DNA from: Montifringilla adamsi
Lineage: Eukaryota > Chordata > Aves > Passeriformes > Passeridae
Assembly: GCA_017590115.1 (NCBI GenBank)
Contig: JAGGNK010006560.1
Location: forward strand, 434,001-498,000
Length of the DNA: 64,000 nt
Direction: 5' to 3'
Positions 46,449 to 58,592 of this stretch are shown piece by piece (the stretch's first letter is position 1; each line of letters starts with the position of its first letter). The notes under the pieces are model-generated. The model saw nothing but the letters and a program-made list of their open reading frames with translations. It ran no database searches and was not told the DNA's origin. The position numbers and the translations under genes are program-made.

Positions 46449-47197
46449 CTGGAAAGGAAACAAAAAATATTTTTTATAATTCTCACCAACAAGATCCTTA
46501 AATATAATCATTCTTGATGACATGTAATGACAGCTGTTTTGACTACAGCAAAGCAGTCTCCATTCTGTGTTCTGAAAGGTTTTGTTCCTCACATATACCT
46601 TTAGCTCTGACATTGTGCTATCACTTAAGAGAAATTCATGACTTGACCATTTATTGCATGTCAAAATAAATGGAAATGCTTGCCAATTTCCAGCATGAAT
46701 GGCAGGTTATAAACTAAGGCTCTGCCTGTGTTAGCACAGCATTACTGCTCTCACTAAACTAGTAAGCTTTTCTGTGGTGGTACATTTCTAAGAAAAAGCA
46801 CTGGAAGACAAACCTTTTCTTGTCCCACCATCAGTATGCTACATGGTAAAGCCTGTATAAGATATATATACAACTTAAATCTTTTATGCTTATTACAGGT
46901 TTTGTAAGAATGCCACTGGAGAGGTACTGTTCAGATTTATAAATACACCTAAACCAGCTCATTTACAGTGATCATTTTGTTTACTTAGTTGTAGTGCCAA
47001 AACTCGTTGCTGTTCAGTAGTGCTTCAGATCATCTAAGGACTTGTGGAGAGAACTTAGTTGTGTTTTATAGTAACCCATAACAGAGCCAACAGTAGAACT
47101 CTGGAGCGGCCCCCAGAGATACAACAATGACAACAGAAAATACTGCAGAAGCTAGCCAAGTCAGCTGTATAAAAGTTAATGGACTCCTGTATATCAC

Positions 47198-47276
47198 CTT
47201 TTAGATCTTTTGTCTCTTGGATCCCGATAAACTTCCCCAGCAGCTGCTCCAGTAGATCCAGTGTATGAATTTATTC
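47198..47276 (-). CDS. AFDN: AFDN exon (STGAAAGEVYRDPRDKRSK)
   Basis: The exon is 79 nt and begins with the two bases that complete Gly from the previous exon. It reads INSYTGSTGAAAGEVYRDPR then DKRSK and ends two bases into a Ser codon at a GTGATA donor. The acceptor (TTTTGCATAAG) has a short pyrimidine tract. The neighbouring phases fit exactly. Confidence 0.92.
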
Positions 47277-50200
47277 CTTATGCAAAAGAAAGAAGTACAT
47301 TTAAGGACAGCAGCTACAACACAGAAGTTTTATACTGTATTCCTTCAAAAAGGTGCAGTGCTTCTTTCAAGAAACAATCTCAAATGAGAATCATAAATAA
47401 TCAGAGGTCATCTGACCTCTAGAATATTTAATTCCAGTACTATTAAATTCAAACCCTCTTAAAATGGCCTATTTTTAAAATTCCTAATTTTGAGTCAAAC
47501 CTCATTCTGTTTAGATTATCCAACACATGCCAAATCATGGTCTTTATCTTATTATGCCTTATTGTAAAACAGATACTAGAAGCAGTTCAAGATCAACACA
47601 GTGCAACACTCTTCATTATCCTGTGACAAACTTCACAGGAGGTAAGTTAGCTGTAGCTCCTCCCTTTCTGAGGCTAAAAGTAAGCAAAGATTAGTATATA
47701 CCATCTTTGCAATTCAGCAGAATCAAAATTTTAGTCTCTGTTAAGTCTGATACACAAACTGTATCACTCAGAAGATGGCCCCTTCCTCCCGCTCCTGAAT
47801 TTAAATTTCAAGTCTTGCAGCACTGCACCTTTAAGTTGATATAACACACAGATTTTACACATTATATTAATTCCTTGTAAAGGCCACAAGACAAAACTTT
47901 TTATTTCCAATTAGAAGTTTAATAATTTAATTTATAATTAAGACCATATTATCTTAATAACTGTCAGGAAAAGAGTAAAAGGAAGTGTAGCACACGACTC
48001 AGATTTGTCTTCAGATAGTTCTAGTCTCAATATTGTACATGTTATGTCTTGTGAACCTTCTTTGGTACAAAAGGAGATGTTTGCTTCTTCCACTGGTACA
48101 TCTAACTTCTCAGAAATATTCAGTAATTCTGAGTGAGGCTAGAACACATAAGACAATTTAGCTAATGTGCTGTAGGCCAAATTTTTTCCACAAAAAATTT
48201 GCAGCATACCAAATCATACTAGGTATGCCAGGCATATAAAGATTTTTTTCCTCTCAGCTGCGAGTCTTACATTCCTGTAAGTAATGCCTTCCCTACTTTG
48301 AAAAGCTTGTGTCTGGATCCACAAGCTGTGGGTCATGGTTTCATTTGCATTTGGATAGTGGTTTTCATTTGGGTGTTGACTTTTTCCTTGGTGAGCTGAC
48401 AGACCCAATGGTCTTTAAAGACCCAGTGGAAGAAAGCACAAGAGCAAAATTTGCAGAAGCATGGTTTACTAGAGTTAACACTCAGAACAGGAAAGAGCTG
48501 TAAAGGACAGGAATGCAACAGAGTCAGCGAGATGGGAGATGGTCAAACTGCACAGTGAATTCTGCATTTTGTGCAAACGGCTTTGTACATTACGCAGGCA
48601 GTCTTCATAGAAGCTTGAGCAATCAAGTGAAGTTAACCTGTTCTCATGGCTATTTTAAAAATTATGAAATAAGAGTATTCAGAATTAGTTGTATGGTTTA
48701 TGAATTAGGCTATTAATGGCGAAGCATCATACTACAATATTCCTTAATTGTTACCAAAACCCTAACCAAATCTTTGTAAATTGTCCTTTCGATTTTTTTC
48801 CAGGACCAACAAATGTGCACAAACAATATCACTGAACATTTCACTTTCCTGAGATTCATTTTTCAATTAATATTAAGCAGAGCAGGATTAGAAATGCAAT
48901 TATATACTAAATGGCATTCTGAGTTGTGGATGATGGGATGCAGGGAGAGTGGTGGTGACAACTAATGACTGATGGCTCTAGGGTTGCCTAATTCATTACA
49001 TATACAGCCTTTAAAGTGCCAAATAGGGAAGGGAAGCGACGGCTTTTGCAAGCCTACATGCTGTGATGGAAGGCACATTTTACTTTTTATTACAGTCAGT
49101 TTGAAACAAGAATTCCTAGAAAAAGAAAGTCCTTTGAAAGGAAAGAAATTAAGTACAGACATACAGTACCAATGTTTCATGTCAAAAGCACGCCATTTCA
49201 GAATTTTCTTAATTCTTTGTGATACCTGGTGTTCAAAAGCTAAAGTCCTTCTGGTACAAAATTGGCTATAGGTTTATCAGTGATTTCGCATGCACTGTAG
49301 TAGGTATTATGGTAGTACACAGCAGGTAGAGTCCAGAATTATACTCCAGTCTAATGAAAACACATTGAAAAACTAAAACCTTCCCTCACCTTCCTTTAAG
49401 ATTCAGAGCCTATTACAGAGCCAAGCAGGAGTGACAGGGGGTTTGCAGAAGAGAGGCTATTACCACAGAGACTACTACATCCTGATATCTCACAGGCAAC
49501 ACCAGTGTAAATTACCAGGCTTCCCCCACCTTTACCGGAGAATCACAGTGGATACTTTTTTTATGCAACTTGGGTGTTGTGCTAACCACAAAGAGTGGAA
49601 CTACTGATCATCAACTGCACCAGTGGGACAGTAATTATAACTGAGCTAAACTGTCCCTTCAGCAATATTAAAAACTACACAGTACTGTGCAGAGCTTCTC
49701 TTCAGCACAGGAAGCAGTTCAATGGTAGCAGAAGCTAATCTGCCCTGCAAAAGAAAGGATGCTAATTTTCCTTGCTGGAAAAGGATGACTTGAGCCTCAA
49801 CTGAACAGGATGTGGACAAGCAGTTCAGTGGCCTTGTATATATCCTAAATTAGATTCTCATGCTATTGCAGCTGGATTAGAAGTGCTTCTAATAGATGGA
49901 ACCTATTTGGAAGCTCATATCCTCCCTATGCCCAGGGCACACTGCTGAATAAAGCAAGTGAGTGATTTTTCTAATTTGTTAGGTGGCCAAAAAAGTGATG
50001 AGGGATATAACATGCTATAGGATTCCACCTGTGCCACTAAGACTTGAATCCAGCAAAAAAGTTGATGATTCAGCTAGAAGCTAGCATAAACACCTTCCCT
50101 TGGGATCTCAGGTGACTTGCTACCTTGTTCATTTTAGAAGGATGAATTGATCACATAGAGTTGGTTGTCAGGCACTTGTTAACCTCCAGTGTAAGTAAAA

Positions 50201-51221
50201 AGAATAAACTAGGACAATGTCCTGGCCACCATCTTCAAGAGAATATAGAAGAAAACAAATGTAGAAGTACCAGCAGATGCTGCTGTTTAAAGACGAAGTA
50301 TTATATCAATAAGTGCAATCTTATCAGAGTGAGACCTACTGAAAGTGTCAAGTATACAAGATTTCTCCTATACAGCAGCAGTTAAAAAAAATCCCCAAAC
50401 TTTGGACTGAATTAGCTTTGAATTCAAGAGTATAGTTCAAGTAGTACTCTGCAGGCAAAATACAGTGCTAAAGTTACTGGCAGCTAGAACTCTAACTGAA
50501 ATTAAACTTCATTATGGTTGGCTTGGAGTTATACTACAAGATGAGGAGTCAAATACAGAGGTGTAGAAAGGAAGGGAAGGAGTAAAGCAAACAGTACTAA
50601 GATGAAGTTTACATTTTTTTGTCTCTGCAAGGAAACTGCACTGTACAAACCAGAAATTCAGGAATGGTGCCTAATACATGAAACTAACTTCAAGACCTGT
50701 ACTTCTCTTGGTGCTTGTGTATTTACATCTACAAATGTAATTTTTAAAGCCATTTGCACACTCTATTAAAAGAAAGAGAACCCTGGTACCAATAACAGAG
50801 CAGAAGATAAGTTCTGTCCATGAACCCATCAGGAGAGGTTTCCTGTGTTCAAGAAAGGTGCACTTCCAGATGTCCTGAATAAACAGTAGTCAGTCATACA
50901 AAACAAATCACTTAGAGATACAGAGTGAAAGCCAAAACCAACAGTACTTCAAACTGATTGAGTTAAAATAATTTCTGATTCATACATGAAAGATGGAATT
51001 TTTGCTTTTGAAAAGTTTGGGTAAAGAGCAAGAAAATTTGAGAGATCAAAATAATTAAAAATTGAAGGATTCATATTAATATCAGGATTTAAGTTAGATC
51101 ACCAGAGTGAAAACAGTGATTAAGGAAGGGGGAAATCACAAAATAAGTGATTCAATCTAGAGCCCTGGAGTTGAAAATATGAGGACAGTTTTGTAGAGAT
51201 GACTTATTTCATTGTTTCTAC
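47277..51221 (-). other. AFDN intron
   Basis: Nothing recognised beyond AT-rich intron. Open frames near 48214-49271 on both strands have no splice or motif support. Confidence 0.6.
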
Positions 51222-51741
51222 CTTTAGAGCTGCTGGCATGGCTGAAACTTGGTTTGTTTGATGGGAGCGGGGGCTGGCTTTTTTTGACAGTAGTACTGTT
51301 GGCATTGACGGGAGATGACTGGAATGAGTTGGAAAGAAAGATGCCATCTGAAACTGGGCGAGGCTGGCGGGAGGGCTGCTGTGGCTTAAGGGTGGCAGGA
51401 GGAAAGTCACCATAAGATTTTCTTGTGCTGGAGTACTTATCCTGACCTGCTAGATTGGAATCCTCCTCCTCCTCATCATCATCATCATTGTATGCAACAA
51501 ACTTGGCAGTATAAATCGTGTCAGGGGAGAGGACCTGTGTTTTGAGGTAAGAGGTGTTTCGCTGAGGTGGGGGAGGAGGAGCGTTAGATGAAGGGGTTAG
51601 GGATGGGAGTTCATATTCCCGTGGAAGTGGAGGTCTGTACAGACCAGGCTCGTCAGGTTCCAGCAATCTTCGTTCAGCTTCATCGTGCTGCCTGCGCCTT
51701 TCAGCCTCTAAGCGACTGTAATACTCCTCTTCCTGGCGCCT
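51222..51741 (-). CDS. AFDN: AFDN proline-rich/acidic exon with two donors
   Basis: The exon starts RRQEEEYYSRLEAERRRQHD after GGCTTTCAG. It continues through a Pro-rich part (NAPPPPPQRNTSYLKTQVLS) and an acidic stretch (FVAYNDDDDEEEEDSNLAG). A donor at 51446-51445 (GCAG/GTCAGG) gives the short form; a second at 51221-51220 (AAAG/GTAGAA) adds 75 codons rich in Ser, Pro and Lys (RKSYGDFPPATLKPQQPSRQ). Both leave the same phase (one base), so both join the next exon in frame. Confidence 0.95.
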
Positions 51742-51971
51742 CTGAAAGCCCAGAGGAAACAGAAACACAGTGGTCAGACATTTCAATCCATGAGATTTAA
51801 GCTTTTCATCACTAAGCTACAAACATCTTCTGTCAATCTTTTTTGTCTCCTTTTCTGGCAATAAGCAGGGCATCTATATGGATTTGTACAAAGAATATTT
51901 ACTACTAAGAGTGAATGTTTTTTGTGGGTGCACTGGTGTTTGGCCAGTGGTCAAACCATCACATTTGCAAA

Positions 51972-52022
51972 AAACCAGCAGCCATCCAGTAACACCCTGT
52001 GTTACTGGATGGCTGCAGGTTT
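51972..52022. repeat. 51-bp near-perfect palindrome in an AFDN intron
   Basis: The left arm 51972-51995 and right arm 51999-52022 are reverse complements over 24 positions with one A/A mismatch (51977 and 52017). An uninterrupted 18-bp inner stem (GCAGCCATCCAGTAACAC) surrounds a 3-base loop CCT. It lies 231 bp upstream, in transcription order, of the exon at 51222-51741. No repeat family or gene explains it. Confidence 0.97.
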
Positions 52023-53928
52023 ACCACTGCCTGTGGTCACTAAAGCAACTGCCTTGTGTAAACTAAGGGCATTCCAACATTTATTACTCAAACTGTAACT
52101 ACAGTTAATAAGGTGCAGATTTACTAAAGCTGTAGAGAATCTGTGGGAGAGGAATATAAGTAAAATTAACTACAACCTTAAAAAGGAACTTTGTAATTTT
52201 GTTTCATGCTTATATACAATGTAAATTAGTCAACAGAGCCTTGGAATAGATGACTCCTAACAAAGTTTCTAGTATAAACATCAGGAAAGCTTCTTTCACA
52301 CAAAAAATTATTACAAATAAATTTTCCAAAACAGGCATCAAACAAATAGTGTTAGAAGGCATTTAAAACAGAAACTATGCTAATGATATTTATATGAGGT
52401 TACTGTCTTCTATGTATTCTTCCTCTTAACAAGACTGTTCTGTTTTTAAACTAAATAACATTTAATTCTGTTCAGCTGTTGTCTCAGACACATTGTAAAC
52501 TAATATAAGGGTTTATTCAGTAGTTTGATAACAAATGAGGTGTATTTGGGAACTGTATGTATATTACAAAACCCTTTGGGTGTAAGTTTAGTGTAATTTC
52601 TGCTAGGAATATATGACATTTGAAATAACCATCATTTCTGGTTTTAATCCACATGTTTTAAAAAATCCACCTTAAATGTTTATCTGTCCAACACTGAGTC
52701 AGTTACCCTGAAAAAATAATAAATAGATCTGATCTTGTTCATCTGCAGCAAAGATGTGAAACTCATCTCCTTGTACTACTCTCTAAAACCATTTCACTGA
52801 TTGTAATGAGTTCTGAATTGGTAGAAGTATCTCAGTCAACATCTGTCAGTGAAAACTCTTTCAAGTGTGATCCAAATGTCATTTGGCTGCATCATTGTCA
52901 GAAGTTAAGAAAGCCATAGTTGTTTTCTCTTGGTTGCATTTTTTTAAGGTCCCTACAGTCTACTTGTAAAAATTTTCCTCACTTCAGATACATCTTCCTC
53001 GCTACTCTCTTATTACCACCTCTTCCACTCATCAAACCATACTATTTATGGGAAACAATTTAACAAAGCTTGAAAAATAAATGAACATAGTTAAGGTATT
53101 TAAAGTTTGGGGGCTTTTAAAATGTATTTGCTCCTTCCAAGATGAACAATTTAAAAGCTAGCCTTCTTTCTGAAGTCAGTGTGCCTAAAAGGCAAACTGA
53201 ACAAAAGTAACTGCTTTCTCTAGGAACAAAAAGGTCTTAAGAAACATGCTGAGTCAAATAAGTTGCTGTGTCTTCTAGTTTTATCAGTAAATCTTGTCCT
53301 ATTCATGTATAATGTTTCAATGGAACCTACAGCTCTGAATTTTTATAATTTGACTGCACATTTATCTGCTGAAATTATTTACTTGCTTTCTAGAAACCAC
53401 TTTCCTCCTACATTCCGAACAAAAAACCAATATGGAATATTCATCACTACTCATGGGATTTCATAATTCTCTCTGTATCTATATTAAAAAATACTAGAGA
53501 ATATCTAAGTGCCATCTACTGGGACAAAGAAAAACCCAACAGCACTAACTGAGCCATGATAATAAAAAAGGTATGCAATTTATGATGGGAGCTAAAGAGA
53601 AACAGGAAAATCAGGAAATCAGGAAGTACCTGATTTCTTCCATAATTTTCAGAAAGGCTCTGAAAGTAAGAGCCTTGCTACTGCTAAAAACCTTCAGGCA
53701 CTAAGCCCGCAGTACTACTTCAGCAATACCAGTCAACTCCAGCCAGCAGGAATGGGCTGTTTGTTTAATTCCTTTTTGGTTTGGATAGAACAAACTGAAG
53801 CCTTGGGCCATGACCCTTATCACCAGGGCTACTGTGTTTAAACCTGCTGACCCAACACTGAGCTGGTACTGGCCAGGCTGAAGAGGAAAGGCCTGCAAGA
53901 ACCCCTGTGGCACTCAGAAAACCACAAC
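52023..53928 (-). other. AFDN intron
   Basis: AT-rich intron. A short hairpin (GAAATCAGG AAGTA CCTGATTTC, 53614-53636) is the only extra structure seen. Confidence 0.6.
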
Positions 53929-54063
53929 CTTTTCTTCAGCCTCTCTCCTGGTCCGCTCCTCCTCTTGCTGTCTGCGCTCTTCTTCCTGCCTGGCCCTGTC
54001 TTCTGCTTCTCGTTTCCTCATTTCTTCCAATTGTTGCTGCCGTCTGCGCTCTTCATCCTGTAA
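53929..54063 (-). CDS. AFDN: AFDN coiled-coil exon with tandem acceptors
   Basis: The common form starts at 54057 and reads DEERRRQQQLEEMRKREAED then RARQEEERRQQEEERTRREA, an uninterrupted charged helix of 43 codons at phase 0-0. An additional acceptor 6 nt upstream (TTAG/TTACAG/GATG) would add Leu-Gln, giving the LQDEERRR junction I remember from the human protein. The donor AAAAG/GTTGTG is weaker than usual. Confidence 0.93.
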
Positions 54064-57000
54064 CTAACAGACACACAATTTTAATTGGTCACTGACATGG
54101 GCAAGATGGGTCAAAAATGTACCTAAAAATGTAACTAAATATGGCATCTAAAAATAACTCATTCAGCAGAAAATGTTATGCTACAGATTCATTAATACAA
54201 TTTCCAGTCATTATAAGTATGCTTTGTTACACTGGCTTGCCTAAAATCCCTAAGGGGAAAAAAACCCAAAATACAGACACGCAGAACTACATACATAAAA
54301 GCACAAATTACACAGGGAGACATTTTTAGCAGTCATGTATGAACTCCCAGTAAAAGACTGAGGTGACTCATGTCCCAAAGAGCTTCAACAACCATAGTCT
54401 CACAGGTACAGTAAAAAGAAATTAAATACTTGGAACCAACAGCCCACAGCTCCAGCAGTCAATTGTTTCTTTTATTCTGGATTAGAATTTAAGCACTGGA
54501 AAATCATGACTCAGTCAAAGGGTCAATCCATTTAAAGTATCAGGCTCATTCAGCCAGTCTGCAAATAGTCTCAGGAAATAAAATCTCCCACTGTATCTGC
54601 AGCAGATGGGTTTTGGAAAAAGAGAGAGTGAAGGAAAGAAAACTTTTGACTATTGGGATTAAACAGCTCACAAGAACAACTCAAGTCCAGACAGACAATA
54701 CTGGTTTATATATGTGTATGATGCTGCACACACAGAAAAACTTGAGCACAATCCAAACTTTGCATGATTCATTAAAGCTAACAGTATATAAGCCCTTGAT
54801 GTACAGGAATATTCACTGGCACAGTAATACAAGTAGAAAATAACTGGACTACATGCTGTGTTATTTCTTACTGTTGCATGTTTTAAAGTAATTTTTTTTT
54901 CCTCCACACATTATTTTAAAAATCCTTGTTACTATAAATCAACAAATTATTTGATCTTGCTATAAACTGCATGTAACAGGGGTACTTTTCTGCTCCTGGA
55001 TTTTATTTTACAATCCAAATTCACTTACAGAAAAAGACCCTTAAGACACAAAGCAGTACAAGAGAGAAAGAGAAATTAAATAGTAATAGACTTTGTAAGG
55101 ACAACCTTCATGCAAGCATCTTCCTTCCTCCCCAGTTAATTAATTAATTAAAAAAGTATAAACAGTTTGGCTAATTTTCTTACAATTATTTCCCCCCATT
55201 GTTCATTTTTGAGCATGAAAGCTAAAGAACAAAATTAATTTGGTGGATGTATTCTAGAGGATACCACCTCCAAGTAAATTCCCCTTATCTAGGGCTAAAA
55301 CTTTGTCATTCCTAACTGAAAAAACAAAGATCAAGCACAGTTTGCACTGCAGAGCAGGGAACGGAGTAGTTAACCAACTCCCTGCTTGGATTAAGACTTC
55401 TTGTCTTAGTTATTAGAAAGACATTATTTTAGCAAAGGAGATAATATTGCTGTCAAAAGGAAAGACAGCTTGTAATTCACAAGTGTTTATACAAGAGAAG
55501 GGATTTCCTCTTAATAATAAAAAAAGAAGAAAAAAGAAAAAAAAAAAAGGCAAAAACTGCATAGTGAGAAAATACAGGAAAATTTGTCCCAACTACATTA
55601 GAGAAACACCCTGAACATGGCAGTTACTGCTCCCAGGTTATGGCATGGATACCTTATTGCTCAGCAGCAAATATTCCTATTCAAAAGCACTTAAATGGGA
55701 AAGAATTTCCAACTACATTATAGAGAAAGTAGGAATAGTTTATTTAATTGCCTTCTGACCATAACTAAAGAAAGAAGGCAGAAGTGACCAAGCTGCCCAC
55801 CTGGGAACTGTTGTTATCATCTAAATCGTAAGAATTGGAAAGACAACTGTATCCAGGTCAGAAGCTATTCTAAACATAATACTTACAGGAAAATGGCTAA
55901 AAATGGTATGGAAGGCAGAAGTGAGAATACAGCAACTATTAAGAGATGACATTTCATTTCTTGATGATTACTAACTGGTTTCTAATTTGGAGCATTCCCA
56001 GACCAAGGCAGGGAGCAGTAGGATGATGAGGTATGCCAGACCACTTGAAGGCATTTGTGTCTGTAATTCTGTGTGTACAACAGTATCCAGTTCTAACTTT
56101 ACCCCAAATTTTCAAGATGCAAAGGAAAATCAGCTTTGCATCCCACTTCTAGTGAGAGGGCTGTAAGATTCCCAGGTTGAGTATTTTGATTGGATGCTTC
56201 TCTATCCCAATCAGTTTTACTTTTGTTTACAAGTCATGTTTTCACCGGATTTACTGTACTTCCACTATCTCCTCCAAAGCCACGTGTTTATATTTTAAGA
56301 GGGAAGAACAACTAATTTGTACAGCCAGAGTGATGGAGAAGAGCATTCTCTCAGCTGTAACCAAGTAAAGCAGCTGAGCACAAAGCACCAATTCTTTTCC
56401 TCTGCTTTGACCCAGCTCTACTGCAAAGTGCCAACTGTTTTCTCAGTCACACAACTTTGTCTCCCTATTGCCAACATATACTCGCAGCACTACTCCTACA
56501 CCTAGAAGGGTAGAGAAGTCCACCTTTCCTCCGAGCTATTGCTCTTGGTAAAGGGGTCAGTGGGCTGATCCTATCAGGAATGTTAAGATATTCACAGGAC
56601 TGGCAGGCCATTCTCAAATCCAGGACATTTCAAATTTCAGAAAATGTTCATTTCTCCAAGCACTGCTTATAACACCCTAAAAGATGTTCCAGGAGAACTT
56701 TAAATTTATACCTATTTATTTAATGACAGCTAAAAAGCTGTGTCAGATCTCATAGGGCCTGGGGAATTTAAAAAACAAACACTATCTAAGCTGACAATTC
56801 TTGTATTAACTGTTCATCACCTTCCTTCAGCCTTGTAATTAGCAGAACAACTATCAACAATGCTCACCCTAGACATACAAAAAAGCATCAAACATGACAA
56901 CGTTTCATTGTTGTTGGTTTTGCGGTTTTTTTAGAAACAAAGTAGGAATTACTTGGGTATATGAAGTGGCATTGTTTAGATGCATTTATGTCTCGAAAGT

Positions 57001-58556
57001 CACGTGAATGGGATAAAAATAATGAAATGATGAATTACTGCTGGATGTAGTGTTCAGCTATTTTAGAAGTAGCTTGCTGCTGCCTTTTTTTAAAGCTAAA
57101 TTTATGAACATCATAAATCATCAACTGATTCAGGCCATGCATCCATCTAGCCCAGTATTCTGCTGTCTCTGACCATGGCAAGAAGAGCTGCACATGAGCC
57201 TGCCCTTTTATTCTAGCATTCCCCCAGCATTTGGCAAATTATTAGAGAGGTCAGCTGGTAGTCTTGTCTAATCCTCTGAGCAGCTGTTTGCCGGTGTGAT
57301 ATCTATGCATCTGTCTAATCCATTTTTCAAACTGGTGATACTGTCTGCCTTCACCAACCTCCTGTTGCTGAAAGATCCAGATGTTTGCTGGCTGCTTGGA
57401 AAAGCACTTTATCTATCTAGCCACAGCTCCAGGAATCACGGTTTGAGCAAAAAAATATAGGTAGCAATTAGAAAATATTGATAAGATTCTAAGTCTGAAG
57501 AATCCATGACTTCTGGCTTGTCCTTAAATTCAAAAAGGTGAAATGCTTCACCTGTTCCACTGCTGTAAACTGTTTAACACTCACGAAACACAGAGATACA
57601 AAACTGAGCATCTTAGATTTTATAGGTTACCAGAAGTATGCATTTTAAAAGGTGATTTTCATAAGGCAGTGCTGAATATCCAAATCCATATTTTGAACCG
57701 ACACATTGACAGTTTTTTCAAGCAAACTAAATTTTACTAACATCCCATTTCTTTTAAAACTGGTAGACTAATTACACAGAAACTGACTTTGAAGGGGATG
57801 TATTTCTGCTCTGGAAGACTACAAAACTCCTTCTCCATGTCCAATGAGTGCAATAAAATACAAAATTAGCTGGAGTCATAGCAATTACTGCTCCAGTTTG
57901 AAAGCCTGTCATGTTTTAGATGCAAGAGAATAGTATTAACCAATTGAAACTGAAATTATATTGTAACTTAATGATTGCATGCTTATGCAACCAACTTGGA
58001 AATATCAGTTTGGAAGCGATTTCTGAGTTGACAGTCCATTTTTGTGTTGATGCCAAAACCAAACACCTGTAACACCTGCAAACAACAGGGTGTCCGCATG
58101 TGCTGAAGAAGTTTGCTGTATTATTAGGCTCTCAATACAATTTCCCTTCAAACTGTAAAAGAAGTGTTCTTAGAGCTCTTCTAAAACCTGCACGGGTGCA
58201 AAAGTGAAAGGAAGCAATCTTACCTCACAGCCTGTTCATTCAAAGTTATTAGTAAGATTTTGTAAACAAAATTGCACCAATCAGCAGGTACAGTTTTATG
58301 TTAGACCACTGCTGTAACAAACAAATCAAGTCTGCAAGCAGAACACAACATCTAAGAGGAAGGAAACACAGGGAAAGGATCACCATATCTGAAAACATTC
58401 AAATGCATGCTTGCAGTTAACTTACTGCTTACAGTATTCATAATGATCTCTGAACACCCAAAGATGCCAAATCATCATCCAAAGCACATAGGACTGTTAA
58501 TAATAATAAGGAACTGAAATGGGAAAGAAATATTGAAGAGAAAGAAACAAACATAC
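54064..58556 (-). other. AFDN intron
   Basis: Contains A-rich tracts (55519-55550), a TTAA tetranucleotide run (55137-55150) and the CR1-like remnant at 57125-57405; otherwise unremarkable. Confidence 0.6.
57125..57405 (-). repeat. Ancient CR1-type LINE remnant
   Basis: GCATCCATCTAGCCCAGTAT, CTGTCTCTGACCATGGCAAG and CCTGTTGCTGAAAGATCCAG follow the order of old amniote CR1 3' ends read antisense. It is more diverged than the young CR1 copies near KIF25. Confidence 0.6.
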
Positions 58557-58592
58557 CAAATCTAGAACAGAGATTGCTGGCACAGCAGTCTG
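58557..58592 (-). CDS. AFDN: Candidate AFDN microexon, 36 nt
   Basis: A strong polypyrimidine tract and acceptor (CCCCTTTCTTACTACCTGCAG) precede 12 open codons (QTAVPAISVLDL), followed by a consensus GTATGT donor. It lies between two phase-0 exons and is a multiple of three, so it can be included or skipped without shifting the frame. It would insert a short hydrophobic loop between two charged helices. Usage cannot be read from the sequence. Confidence 0.6.
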
